From Clostridia bacterium (GTDB lineage Bacteria > Bacillota > Clostridia > Oscillospirales > CAG-272): a stretch of 34,459 bases of DNA. The notes under the pieces were generated by a model. That model saw only the letters and a program-made list of their open reading frames with translations, was not told where the DNA came from and did not search any database. The stretch is taken from positions 1-34,459 of the forward strand of contig JAFXKJ010000003.1 in the NCBI GenBank assembly GCA_017531765.1. Direction: 5' to 3'. Shown here piece by piece: positions 15,529-23,903 of the stretch (positions are counted from its first letter, which is position 1; every line of letters starts with the position of its first letter). A program made the position numbers and the translations under genes.

Positions 15529-16389
15529 TTAAAAGCGCTCTGCAATGAATTTAAGGCTCCTCTCAAGCCTTTCAACGTCAAGGTCCATGCCGTTTATGAC
15601 GGGGGACTCAAGGGTTATGGTGTCATTATATCCCATGTCAAAGAGAAGCTTTGTTATGAGATCAAAATCCACAACTCCGTCAAGTGGGTGGGGAATCGGG
15701 CTGAGAGATGCGAAATTTCTGTAACCGCCCACAAAATCACTGACATGGACGTGACAAAGATTGAATTTCACAAGAGGGTCTGTAAGAGTTTCCTGTACTT
15801 GATCGTGGAGTGTTGCAAATCTTGTGTCAAATATCAGACCGCATCCCGGGTGAGAGTCCAGTGCTCTTCTCCAGTTTGATAGTGGATCGTGCGTAGTACT
15901 CGGAACGTTCTCTACAAGTAGCCTGATACCGTGGGAGGCTGCAACGGCAAAAAGCTCACTGAGCTTATCACAGTTGTATTCTATGTGGCTGTCCGAATCC
16001 TCACCGCCCCAAAGGTGTAGAACCATCTTTTTGGCGCCGACAGCTTCACCGAAGCTGCAGTTGAGACGGAAAGTTTCAAACGTTGACTCCAGCAGCTCGT
16101 CAGCGCCGCTGAAATCCTTTATGCTTTCAAGGAAAGCGGCATGGGAGAGGTCTGTTCCAACACCTTTTTCGCAATGAATAACGGGAAAAGGAACGCCCGA
16201 CGATTTTATGCAGTTTACGACCTCATCCTTTTTGTTGTAATAGAACTTGAGCATCATCAGCTCTCCGCCGTGAATTATACCTTTCTCACGAAGTGATTTA
16301 AGTACGTCAATGGCTCGTCGGAAATTAAAATCATTCTCGTGTCCTACCATAGTACCGGTAGAGCAGAGTATACGGTTATTTGATGTCAT
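15529..16389 (-). CDS. Sugar-phosphate isomerase/epimerase-like TIM barrel protein
   Basis: This 286-residue protein belongs to the xylose-isomerase-like/AP endonuclease 2 superfamily. Barrel strands with metal-ligand positions are visible: FPVIHCEKG (68-76), KMVLHLWGG (121-129), LLVENVPSTTHD (157-168, Glu160), GLIFDTRFA (184-192, Asp188), CHVHVSDF (212-219) and HPLDGVVDF then ITLESP (Glu261). It would bind a divalent metal and isomerise or epimerise a sugar or polyol; the substrate is unknown. No kinase or transporter adjoins it. AGAAGG lies 9 bases upstream of the ATG, and it has its own promoter. Confidence 0.82.
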   Translation of the reverse strand: MTSNNRILCSTGTMVGHENDFNFRRAIDVLKSLREKGIIHGGELMMLKFYYNKKDEVVNCIKSSGVPFPVIHCEKGVGTDLSHAAFLESIKDFSGADELLESTFETFRLNCSFGEAVGAKKMVLHLWGGEDSDSHIEYNCDKLSELFAVAASHGIRLLVENVPSTTHDPLSNWRRALDSHPGCGLIFDTRFATLHDQVQETLTDPLVKFNLCHVHVSDFVGGYRNFASLSPIPHPLDGVVDFDLITKLLFDMGYNDTITLESPVINGMDLDVERLERSLKFIAERF

Positions 16390-16422
16390 GTTATTTTACC
16401 TTCTGCTTGATATAATATATAA

Positions 16423-16451
16423 AGTATATCAGTAAATCGTGAATTTTTCAA
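16423..16451 (-). promoter_or_regulatory. Promoter of the isomerase-like gene
   Basis: Minus strand: -35 TTGAAA (16446-16451), 17-bp spacer, -10 TATACT (16423-16428). Confidence 0.6.
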
Positions 16452-16531
16452 GAGGGAAAATGTAATATGTCCAAGAAGAAACAAAGGAGAATACCGAATT
16501 TAACGTCGAACAAAAAACGGTTAAAAACAGA

Positions 16532-16560
16532 GAAAAACGCCGTAAAATTCGGCGTTTTTC
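16532..16560. terminator. Terminator of the envelope operon
   Basis: The inverted repeat GAAAAACGCCG (16532-16542) / CGGCGTTTTTC (16550-16560) has perfect 11-bp arms with built-in A/T tails. It lies about 30 bp after the stop of the last gene on the minus strand. Confidence 0.85.
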
Positions 16561-16592
16561 CAATTATTATGGGGCAAGTCTTAAAACAGTCG

Positions 16593-18254
16593 TTATTCTT
16601 CGGTAGCGGTACTGTCAATAACCATGTCGCGTACCTTCATATCTCCCCCCGTAATATGGAGAAGAAGCTCACCTGAGTAATTTCTCTTTACGTAGACAAT
16701 TGTTTGTTCCACATCGAAGTTGATTTTGACAACGTAAGTTCCGTCAGACATTTCATATATCTGAGATACTTCAAGAACTTTGTATACTTCACTTGAAACG
16801 GGAGTCACGAATTCATAACCTATCTTCGAATCCTTAACCTTCTTATAGAAATCACTTCCGCTTTCGATATAAGCGAGAGCCGCGTTAAGGTTTGCGTCGA
16901 CGTTACGGTATCCCGACGAAGTGTAGTGGAAATACACTTTTATATATTCAAGTGCAAAATCTGCGACATTGGGACTTACGGTAGTTGATTGATCCGCATT
17001 GTAGATGATCTCGTTGCCGTTCACTTTGCAGGTTATATTCAGAGCCTCGCCTTCAAGTGTCGCTTTCACATCAAATTTTGAAGTGAAAAGGCTATCAATG
17101 AAATATCTTTCCATGAGAGGTGACTGATCGGTAACTGTCGTCAGCTCTCCGAATGCCTTTATCTCTTCGGCGGCGCATATATCGTTTAGTTTAATTCCGC
17201 CTACCGTTACCTCTGTACCCTTTGGAACTTCAACCGTTAAAGAATACATCATATCATCGGGATACTTAAAGCTGCAATTGTCGCCGCTTACAGTACCTAT
17301 AAGCTCGACTTCTCCAAGCTTTGCTGTTATCTCGGGAGAAGAAAACAGTTCACCTGTAGAATATACAGAGTATTTGGGTGTATCAGCTGTTACATTTTCA
17401 ATGGGAGCGTAGTTGTATACTGTCTCTTCAGCGAGATAGCTTCGGTCAAGGAGAATTCCGTTAACGAATACTTCAGCATCGGCAGGTGCTGTAACCGAGA
17501 AGTTTTTCGGCGCAAATACGGTGTTGAAAAAGTGAATACCGTCTTCTTTGTTTAAGAGGGAATAATTTCCGCCGTCATAATCACAATAGAATTCAGGCTC
17601 ACTGTAAAGAGTGCCCAGCTTATATACGTCGTATGTGCCAAGATTATTCTCTTCAAGCTTGTTGGCAAGGGGAGAGGTGATGTTTGTTAACGAAGGCTCG
17701 GGAGTGAAGCCGTTGACCTTAAATGAACTTCCGTGAGGAATATATAAAGTATAATCCTTGCCGCCGTTGACAATTCCGTCAATATAAAGCTCAGCCGATT
17801 CGATTTTCCATTTTGAAATGCCGTATTTCACAACCTTTTCGGGAATAAATGAAAGCTTCATGTATTTTTGACCCTTGCACCAGATGTCAAGACTTATAAA
17901 TTTGTCATTGGAAGCTGCCGAATCTTTTAAGGTCTTGATCTCATCTTTATCGAAATTGTTTACAAGGAATTCGATATATTTATCGGGTTTTTCATAAACA
18001 AGATCAAGCTTTGCCACAGCTTCCTCGGCAAGCTCTGTAATGGTCGCATTGTCAAAATAGTCGATGTATTTCCGAATGGCGTAGTCAGGGTCTTGCTTGT
18101 CAAAAGCATATTGCTCAAAGTTGTGTACGTAACCGTACAGAACAAAAAGTAATACGGTAATGATCGTAACGACAATTGCACATACAAGTCCGTATATCAG
18201 CCAAAACTTACTTTTGCGTTTAGCATTTTTTCTTTTGGAGATGTTATTTTTCAT
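16593..18254 (-). CDS. Membrane-anchored extracellular protein with internal repeats (TcaA-like)
   Basis: The 553-residue protein has a very basic N-terminus, one membrane segment (about 18-40) and a large outside region. I see three related beta-repeats: LYIPHGSSFKVNG (170-182), VTAPADAEVFVNGILLD (254-270) and TVEVPKGTEVTVGGIKL (341-357). Each resembles the short VPxGxxVxVNG unit of PEGA-like/TcaA-type domains. A second motif pair, YDVYKLGTLYSEPEF (208-222) and YSVYSTGELFSSPEI (295-309), alternates with them. A helical DUF-like domain ends the protein. It probably binds or scaffolds cell-wall partners. It is the third gene of the envelope operon; its ATG shares the A of the preceding TAA stop (TAATG). 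Confidence 0.75.
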   Translation of the reverse strand: MKNNISKRKNAKRKSKFWLIYGLVCAIVVTIITVLLFVLYGYVHNFEQYAFDKQDPDYAIRKYIDYFDNATITELAEEAVAKLDLVYEKPDKYIEFLVNNFDKDEIKTLKDSAASNDKFISLDIWCKGQKYMKLSFIPEKVVKYGISKWKIESAELYIDGIVNGGKDYTLYIPHGSSFKVNGFTPEPSLTNITSPLANKLEENNLGTYDVYKLGTLYSEPEFYCDYDGGNYSLLNKEDGIHFFNTVFAPKNFSVTAPADAEVFVNGILLDRSYLAEETVYNYAPIENVTADTPKYSVYSTGELFSSPEITAKLGEVELIGTVSGDNCSFKYPDDMMYSLTVEVPKGTEVTVGGIKLNDICAAEEIKAFGELTTVTDQSPLMERYFIDSLFTSKFDVKATLEGEALNITCKVNGNEIIYNADQSTTVSPNVADFALEYIKVYFHYTSSGYRNVDANLNAALAYIESGSDFYKKVKDSKIGYEFVTPVSSEVYKVLEVSQIYEMSDGTYVVKINFDVEQTIVYVKRNYSGELLLHITGGDMKVRDMVIDSTATEE

Positions 18255-19318
18255 TACTTTACCAAAATTGCCGTTGCGACAACCCTTTCTCCGAATACGT
18301 ATGCACTTGAGGTAATCGGCTTACCGTTCATGTACATGATAGATGAAGAGCCGCCGTCAAGATTTGTGGCGTTGACAGCGCCGTAGGACAGCATGATTCC
18401 CGCAAGGTCATCGAGGGAAGCGCCGAGACTGTCGATGGAACGGCCGTTGATAACAAGGAGCATCATAGTTCCATCTGCTCTTTGACCGATGGCTGTTCTC
18501 GGGTTAAGTCCGCCCCCGAGTGTTCCGCTTGCGGAGGGTTTACCGTTGATCACAAGGGCGGGGCCAAAGCTTGCGGCGTACTGAACACCGATGTCAAGAG
18601 CCTTTTGACCTGTCATGTTGCCCACGTGGAGGATACCGTTTTTATCGATTCCCGCGATGCTGTATGAGCTGCCCGGGCTTCCCCATTTCAGCTCTCCCTC
18701 GTAAATTACGATACCTTCGGGGATACCGCCTGTTCCAGTACCGTTGGGATCGTAAAAACCGCCTGCGTTTATGCCTGCGACCGCATCGTATTTCTTGACC
18801 ATATTAGCAACGGAAAGACCTGAATATCCTTCGCCGTATGGACCGGGAATACCGACAAAAACTCTTGTAGGATCGCTTACAAGTATCAGCTTACCGTTAT
18901 AGGTGGAACCCTTGATGTCGATTACTTCAATTCCATCATCATTTTCGGGATCATCAGGGTTTTCGTTTTTTCCCGGAGTGGTAATGGTCCCACCGGGGCC
19001 GTTAACGGAATCTTCTTTGTCCTTGTGGGGAATCTGAATAAGTGAAGTATCGGTGGTTTCCTTTGAAAGCTCAGACTTACCTTGGGCAACTATAGCATCT
19101 ATAGCATCCTGGGAAAGATAGAGATTTGCAAGAAAACCCGCCGCGGAGGTTTCAGTTACCGAATTTATGAATTTATTACGGAAATACGGTGACGGACCGT
19201 GAACAAGGATCCACATTGCCCAGTAAAGAGTCCCTGCAAGGAGCACTATAACCGTCAGAAATATTACGAGAGATCTAATAACGATCTTCTTTGTTTTTTG
19301 TTTTGATTCGGGTCTCAT
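18254..19318 (-). CDS. Membrane-anchored phosphodiester glycosidase (NAGPA/DUF2233 family)
   Basis: The protein has 354 residues: a cytoplasmic basic tip, a membrane segment (about 15-38), a low-complexity Pro/Gly/Asn/Asp linker (about 105-130) and the NAGPA domain. Motifs are INAGGFYDP (183-191), NPRTAIGQ (272-279) and NLDGGSSS (319-326), characteristic of the family that includes human uncovering enzyme and bacterial wall or exopolysaccharide proteins. Members hydrolyse a sugar-1-phosphodiester bond, here presumably in a wall or surface polymer outside the cell. It starts 3 bp after the stop of the serine hydrolase gene and overlaps the next gene, so the three are one operon. Confidence 0.88.
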   Translation of the reverse strand: MRPESKQKTKKIVIRSLVIFLTVIVLLAGTLYWAMWILVHGPSPYFRNKFINSVTETSAAGFLANLYLSQDAIDAIVAQGKSELSKETTDTSLIQIPHKDKEDSVNGPGGTITTPGKNENPDDPENDDGIEVIDIKGSTYNGKLILVSDPTRVFVGIPGPYGEGYSGLSVANMVKKYDAVAGINAGGFYDPNGTGTGGIPEGIVIYEGELKWGSPGSSYSIAGIDKNGILHVGNMTGQKALDIGVQYAASFGPALVINGKPSASGTLGGGLNPRTAIGQRADGTMMLLVINGRSIDSLGASLDDLAGIMLSYGAVNATNLDGGSSSIMYMNGKPITSSAYVFGERVVATAILVK

Positions 19319-19321
19319 TAT

Positions 19322-20662
19322 TTATGTTAATTCTCCATTTGAATTTTTGGGTGTGAAGCTGTCGTGGATTTCAAGAAGATTCTTCACGATCTTCTGAATA
19401 TAGGCATTGTCCGAATAACGTCCCTCGTCAAGATCTGAAAGCACGACTACTGCAAAAGGTCTGTCATGATACACTATGGCTATGTCGTGATAGGAATCAA
19501 CATCCCAACCGTACTTATGTGCACATTCATAGTCCTTCAGTGCAGGCGGAATAATAACGGAATGCATAGAATTTGTCATGGCCTTCTTCATCATTGCGGC
19601 ATATACGGAATCGGTTTCGAAATAATCGTAAATTTCCTTCAAAAACACTGCGGCATCGTTGGCTGACAGCTGCATAAAGCCTTTTTTGTGTCCCTTAACA
19701 CCGAGGCTGTCGGCGAGACTGTTGTAATATGATTTGCCGAAAGTTTTGGTGAAATAATTAAAAGCAATATTGTCGCTGTATTTAAGTGCATATTCGGCAA
19801 GCTCAAGATACGTAAGGGTGAATCCACTCTTTTTTTTCTGAATCTCTCCCGAGCCTTCAACGTACATGGTTTTGCTGTCATATACCCACTCTCTTGAAAG
19901 GTCATACTTTTCTTCACCCTTGAGGTATATTATGTTACCTTCGGAGTCAAGATTTGGGTGCTGACCTTCAAAAAGAGGATTTCCCTCGTCGTCATAGAGC
20001 GCTTCGCCGTCTGTGGTGAAGTTGAGCTTGTTATACTCGAACTCCTCGATTTCCTTGAAAACGGAATACATAAACGGCGCCTTAATAATGCTTGCCGTAT
20101 ACATAACCGTGTCGTCGTTAAAGCCGAATGTGAATCCGGTTTCAAGATCAAGATAAGCGAAGGCAAGCTCTGCGGGAGTTGATACGGTGGGATCGTCTTC
20201 GTTATCCTTTTTGTGATTATGTAGGGGTCTGTTTTCTGTTTTTACAAGGCTTGCAAGAGCAGTAAAGGCAGTGTTTTGAGCATCGAAATTGTTTTGTGCC
20301 GCCTCTGCGTAGCTCTCCACCATTTCACGGAGAGCCTGAAGCTCTTCTTCGTATTCGGAGATAATCTCCTCGTATTCTTTATCGGTTTCCGGAGGAGTGA
20401 CTGTGTTTTCGGATTCTTTGTCCGATGTTGAAGCAGACGTACTTTCGGACTCTGAGAATGCTGTTGTATCAGCTTCGGTTTTGCTTGCAAATACCGTGTT
20501 ATCTCTGTCACTGATCAGAAAAATATTAAGTGCAACAGATGCGAGAAGGAATGCTGTCAATATTATAGCTACAACAGAAAAAACATAGCTTTCGCGACGT
20601 TTGTTTTTGCGAGTGGCAGTTCTTGCAGTGCCCATATTTATCCCCGTGGTTTTGTTTGTCAT
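19322..20662 (-). CDS. Membrane-anchored class A beta-lactamase-like serine hydrolase
   Basis: The protein has 446 residues: a basic N-terminus, a membrane segment (about 26-50), a Ser/Thr/Glu-rich stretch (60-92), a coiled-coil-like segment (93-130) and a beta-lactamase2-fold domain. Catalytic motifs are SIIK (Ser191, Lys194) and SDN (296-298), with HKYG (382-385) in place of KTG. I do not see the omega-loop ExxLN of true class A beta-lactamases, so it is more likely a peptidoglycan-directed esterase/transpeptidase-like or degenerate enzyme than a resistance enzyme. ATG 20662 has a distant GGAAAGG; ATG at 20635 (MGTARTA) has a better GGGGAT site. It is the first gene of the envelope operon. 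Confidence 0.82.
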   Translation of the reverse strand: MTNKTTGINMGTARTATRKNKRRESYVFSVVAIILTAFLLASVALNIFLISDRDNTVFASKTEADTTAFSESESTSASTSDKESENTVTPPETDKEYEEIISEYEEELQALREMVESYAEAAQNNFDAQNTAFTALASLVKTENRPLHNHKKDNEDDPTVSTPAELAFAYLDLETGFTFGFNDDTVMYTASIIKAPFMYSVFKEIEEFEYNKLNFTTDGEALYDDEGNPLFEGQHPNLDSEGNIIYLKGEEKYDLSREWVYDSKTMYVEGSGEIQKKKSGFTLTYLELAEYALKYSDNIAFNYFTKTFGKSYYNSLADSLGVKGHKKGFMQLSANDAAVFLKEIYDYFETDSVYAAMMKKAMTNSMHSVIIPPALKDYECAHKYGWDVDSYHDIAIVYHDRPFAVVVLSDLDEGRYSDNAYIQKIVKNLLEIHDSFTPKNSNGELT

Positions 20663-20716
20663 TTATCTGAAATTACCTTTCCGTAATACTGCTTGTCAAA
20701 TTATAGGTACGATTAT

Positions 20717-20745
20717 ATTATACTATCATTTTATGTATAATTCAA
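20717..20745 (-). promoter_or_regulatory. Promoter of the envelope operon
   Basis: Minus strand: -35 TTGAAT (20740-20745), 17-bp spacer, -10 TATAAT (20717-20722). Confidence 0.65.
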
Positions 20746-20848
20746 GAGATTAAGTTTTTTGAGGAGAGAATTTTAACGATTAAAACATGGCAAAACTATC
20801 AATATTAGACAAAGGTACTTGATTTAATGCAAAGCTTGAAACTCGCGG

Positions 20849-20877
20849 TTGACAAGTGTTCATTTTGGTGTTATAAT
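20849..20877 (+). promoter_or_regulatory. Consensus sigma-A promoter of the LicC-like gene
   Basis: Perfect -35 TTGACA (20849-20854), 17-bp spacer, perfect -10 TATAAT (20872-20877). It predicts a strong constitutive promoter with a leader of roughly 60 bases. Confidence 0.85.
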
Positions 20878-20946
20878 CTATCCGTATTGAACTGAAATTT
20901 TCTTGATTTTTTGATTATTGAAATATACTGAAATGAGGATTGATGT

Positions 20947-21834
20947 ATGCTTACAAAAAAGCAATTTGATATTTTGACCGAACTTGAGAAAGGCGGCGAA
21001 ACTCCGACACAGCGTGAGATTTCCCAAAATACGGGAATGTCTCTTGGCAGTGTCAACAAAACTCTTGGGACTCTTTGCGAGCTCGGATATGTTCGGGACG
21101 GAAAGCTTACCGATGACGGATTTGCCGCGCTTGCGCCTTACAGAGTAAAACGTGCGGTCGTATTTGCCGCAGGCTTTGGCTCACGTCTCGTTCCCATTAC
21201 TCTCAATACGCCCAAGCCCCTTATCAGAGTTAAAGGGAAGAGGATAATAGACAGCCTTCTTGATGCGCTCGTATCAATCGGAATTGAGGATATATACCTT
21301 GTGAGAGGTTATCTCGGCGAGCAGTTTGATCAGCTTCTTTATAAGTACCCGACGATAAAATTTATTGATAATCCTCTCTACAATGAAGCTAATAATATAT
21401 CTTCCGCAATGTGTGCAAGACATTTGTTGGCAGGCGCTTACGTTTGTGAAGCAGATCTTCTATTATATAACCCCGCGCTTATTACAAAGTATCAGTATCA
21501 ATCCAATTATCTTGGCGTTCCCGTAGACAAGACCGATGACTGGTGTCTCTATACGGATAAAAACGAAATCATAACAAAGGTTTCAATTGGCGGTGAGAAT
21601 TGTAACCATATGTACGGTATCTCCTATTGGTCGAGTGAAGACGGAGCAAAACTTGCCACTCATATTGAAGAGGTATTTAATTCTCCCGGGGGCAGGGAAA
21701 GATACTGGGATCAGGTACCCCTTGAACACCATATTGAAGATTACAAGCTTACGGTCCGGAAGTGTACCTTTGATGATATCGTAGAGATCGATACATATAA
21801 CGAGCTAAAGCAGATTGACGAAACTTATATTTAA
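20947..21834 (+). CDS. Winged-helix/sugar nucleotidyltransferase fusion (LicC-like)
   Basis: This 295-residue protein has an N-terminal winged helix-turn-helix (about 1-65; TQREISQNTGMSLGSVNKTLGTLCELGYV) fused to a nucleotidyltransferase. The latter shows VVFAAGFGSRLVPITLNTPKPLI (71-93), NEANNISSAMCAR (146-158) and VCEADLLL (166-173), the pattern of LicC-type CTP:phosphocholine cytidylyltransferases and sugar-1-phosphate nucleotidylyltransferases. It would make a CDP- or NDP-activated head group for decorating surface polymers. In many Firmicutes this fusion continues into a LicA-like kinase or has licA/licD neighbours; none is seen here. GAGG lies 8 bases before the ATG. A strong terminator follows. 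Confidence 0.85.
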   Translation: MLTKKQFDILTELEKGGETPTQREISQNTGMSLGSVNKTLGTLCELGYVRDGKLTDDGFAALAPYRVKRAVVFAAGFGSRLVPITLNTPKPLIRVKGKRIIDSLLDALVSIGIEDIYLVRGYLGEQFDQLLYKYPTIKFIDNPLYNEANNISSAMCARHLLAGAYVCEADLLLYNPALITKYQYQSNYLGVPVDKTDDWCLYTDKNEIITKVSIGGENCNHMYGISYWSSEDGAKLATHIEEVFNSPGGRERYWDQVPLEHHIEDYKLTVRKCTFDDIVEIDTYNELKQIDETYI

Positions 21835-21849
21835 TTAATTTAATAATAA

Positions 21850-21896
21850 CGGCAGACGCAACTCTAACTGTTGGAGCGTCTGCCGCTATTCTTTTA
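21850..21896. terminator. Bidirectional terminator
   Basis: CGGCAGACGC (21850-21859) / GCGTCTGCCG (21876-21885) is a perfect 10-bp stem followed by CTATTCTTTT. It sits between the convergent licC-like and DUF4097 genes. Confidence 0.85.
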
Positions 21897-22862
21897 CTTC
21901 TGTTTTATACTGATTTTAATGTCACCTGTGTCTGTGTTTACTTCACATCTGCCGCCCGTGATCGATTTCGGAACTTCGGTCTTTCCTGTAGCGGTGTTTG
22001 TTAGGAAAATCTTATCGGACAAAAAATTACCCGTAACGTCACCCGTGTCGGTTTCCATGTAAACCTCAGCGGCATCGCAATTTTCGAACTTTACGTCCCC
22101 CGTGCTTCGTATAATACTCAGTTTTCCCACAGAGATAACGTTATACATAATTAAGTCGCCGGTACTTCCGTCTGAGTAAAGAGTACCACACATAACGTCG
22201 CCAATTTTAGTCTTTCCCGTACTTATCTTAACATTAAGCTCTCCATCACATTCAACATTTTGAACGGTGACTTTTCCCGTAGATACGGAAACTTCAATAG
22301 ATGAAGCGCACGAATTCTCCAATTTAATGTCACCGGTAGTAGCATGAAGCCTTATCGGTCCATTTGAGACAGAGTAGCAAGTGATACTGCCGGTAGTTGC
22401 GGAAATGTCAATGCTTTCGTAACCAAATCCCTCGGGAAGTATTATGTCGGAGGTGAATGACTTGATCTCAAGATTCCCAAATGATCCTTCGGGAAGGTAG
22501 ACCTTGATTTTTGGTGAACTAAAATTAATGCCTATATGTTCGAACCATTTTCTTGAGTCAACTTCTTCGATCTTTAACGTTCTGCCGTATACCGTAACAC
22601 TGTGTCTTACATTTGAAAGCTCATAACATTCGACCTTTGTTTCGTGAGTTTTAGATGGTATAAACTCAATGTCCGCAGTAGAAACTTCAATGCTGATATT
22701 TTGATATTCTTCTTTGATTATGTGGTAATTTGTTTCGTATTTTGCGAATGAAAGCTTTGTAAAATCCCATTTAAACATTGACATTACGCCTCCGAAAATA
22801 ATTAGTCCGATAAGTATCAGTGAAGATGCCACGATGAACCATATTTTAGTATTTTTATTCAT
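21894..22862 (-). CDS. DUF4097 family beta-strand repeat protein (putative adhesin)
   Basis: The protein has 322 residues: an N-terminal membrane segment (about 7-29), then a repetitive beta-solenoid-like domain in which STG-D/K-V/I units recur about every 20 residues (ATTGSITC, ATTGDIKLEN, VSTGKVTVQN, ISTGKTKIGD, GSTGDLIMYN, RSTGDVKFEN, TDTGDVTG). This is the DUF4097 pattern. It is the third gene of a PadR-HAAS-DUF4097 operon widespread in Firmicutes and thought to respond to envelope stress, though no precise activity is known to me. Its ATG overlaps the previous stop (TAATG). Confidence 0.88.
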   Translation of the reverse strand: MNKNTKIWFIVASSLILIGLIIFGGVMSMFKWDFTKLSFAKYETNYHIIKEEYQNISIEVSTADIEFIPSKTHETKVECYELSNVRHSVTVYGRTLKIEEVDSRKWFEHIGINFSSPKIKVYLPEGSFGNLEIKSFTSDIILPEGFGYESIDISATTGSITCYSVSNGPIRLHATTGDIKLENSCASSIEVSVSTGKVTVQNVECDGELNVKISTGKTKIGDVMCGTLYSDGSTGDLIMYNVISVGKLSIIRSTGDVKFENCDAAEVYMETDTGDVTGNFLSDKIFLTNTATGKTEVPKSITGGRCEVNTDTGDIKISIKQK

Positions 22863-23461
22863 TACGCCACCCCTTTTTTGATAAACTGACTCTTAAACTT
22901 AAAAACCAGTGACTTTGTGAGCTTGACTGTTCCGTGGCTTATTGCTTTACAGCCGAAAAATGTGAAGATGGAAAGCCCCAAGGAGATAAGTCCCGATGAT
23001 AATACCGCTAAACCTACCGAAGTGGATGCAGATAAAGTGATTCCGATACCTGCAATCAAGGCTGCGATCGAATAAGCAATTAATGAAACGAACACAACCC
23101 AGAACGAGATAATAACAGACCACAACGAAGCGAAAAGCGAAAGTATCACAGCCGCGGCTGAAATCAGGAGAGGGAACCACACGGGAAAACCGAGGATCAG
23201 CAAAACCGTCTCAACGGGCTTCATTTGGCGTTTTGGTCTTACGTTTTCATAAATCAGCTTTGAGAGGGGAATCTCAGACAGTATTTGTTTCAGAATGTCG
23301 TCAATGCTGCCCATGTCGGCAACAGCATCACTTTCGCTCAGTCCTTCATCAATACGGTCGTCTATTGCCTCGTTGTAAAACTCAATTCTTTCATCAAGCT
23401 CACTTTTGGGAATACCTTTGAGACCTTTTTCAAGACGATGCAAAAATTCCTTCTTAGTCAA
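22862..23461 (-). CDS. HAAS/DUF1700 membrane protein
   Basis: The protein has about 199 residues. The N-terminal HAAS domain KKEFLHRLEKGLKGIPKSELDERIEFYNEAIDDRIDEGLSES is typical of proteins encoded next to PadR regulators, and it is followed by three or four hydrophobic segments. I choose TTG at 23461 as the start (translated from LTKKEF): it overlaps the padR stop region, GGGAGAG lies 7 bases upstream, and family members begin MTKKEF. A longer frame from 23500 would run into padR. It probably signals between the PadR regulator and the membrane. Confidence 0.85.
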   Translation of the reverse strand: MTKKEFLHRLEKGLKGIPKSELDERIEFYNEAIDDRIDEGLSESDAVADMGSIDDILKQILSEIPLSKLIYENVRPKRQMKPVETVLLILGFPVWFPLLISAAAVILSLFASLWSVIISFWVVFVSLIAYSIAALIAGIGITLSASTSVGLAVLSSGLISLGLSIFTFFGCKAISHGTVKLTKSLVFKFKSQFIKKGVA

Positions 23462-23774
23462 TCTTATCACTCTCCCTGTGTACAAAGTTGTAAATGGCAA
23501 TTATCTCCTGCCAATCTCGGTTGAATTCTTCAATGCGTTCTTTACCTGCATTTGTGATGCTGTAATATTTTCTCAGTCTGCCGTTGTGCTCGGCAGTGCG
23601 GACTGTGAGCATCTCCGCTGTTTCGAGTCGCTTGAGTATTGTGTAAAGGGTTGACTCGGACAACTCTATATAGGGTTTCATATCTTTTATGATCTGATAA
23701 CCGTAAGACTCACCGTTTTTGATCGCCGCAAGAACACAAACGTCAAGCAGACCTCGTTTAAGTTGAATGTCCAT
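23454..23774 (-). CDS. PadR family transcriptional regulator
   Basis: This 106-residue winged-helix repressor starts MDIQLKRGLLDVCVLAAIKNG. It continues with ESYGYQIIKDM, SESTLYTILKRLETAEMLTV and RKYYSITNAGKERIEEF, all standard PadR subfamily 2 features. AGGAGGT lies 6 bases upstream of the ATG. It should repress its own operon with the HAAS and DUF4097 genes and respond to a small molecule or envelope signal. Confidence 0.95.
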   Translation of the reverse strand: MDIQLKRGLLDVCVLAAIKNGESYGYQIIKDMKPYIELSESTLYTILKRLETAEMLTVRTAEHNGRLRKYYSITNAGKERIEEFNRDWQEIIAIYNFVHRESDKID

Positions 23775-23798
23775 GGAATACCTCCTCTTGCGTAATAC

Positions 23799-23827
23799 AT
23801 CATAACACGAAGTATGGTATTTATCAA
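23799..23827 (-). promoter_or_regulatory. Promoter of the padR operon
   Basis: Minus strand: -35 TTGATA (23822-23827), 17-bp spacer, -10 TATGAT (23799-23804). Confidence 0.65.
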
Positions 23828-23848
23828 TAGCTAAATCAGAATTTCTTG

Positions 23849-23891
23849 GAAAAATTACTGCTCAGCAAAACGTGTAGCCTTGCGGAGCAGT
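23849..23891 (-). terminator. Terminator of gtrA
   Basis: ACTGCTC (23857-23863) / GAGCAGT (23885-23891), with an inner GCAA/TTGC pair, is followed on the minus strand by AATTTTTCC. Confidence 0.7.
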
Positions 23892-23903
23892 GTTCAGTGT
23901 GTT

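Noticed and set aside
16467..16676. Small basic + strand frame (MSKKKQRRIPN...) with a GAGGG upstream
   Set aside because: It runs straight through the terminator hairpin at 16532-16560 and into the antisense of the envelope operon gene. There is no promoter at a proper distance, and composition after codon 25 is not protein-like.
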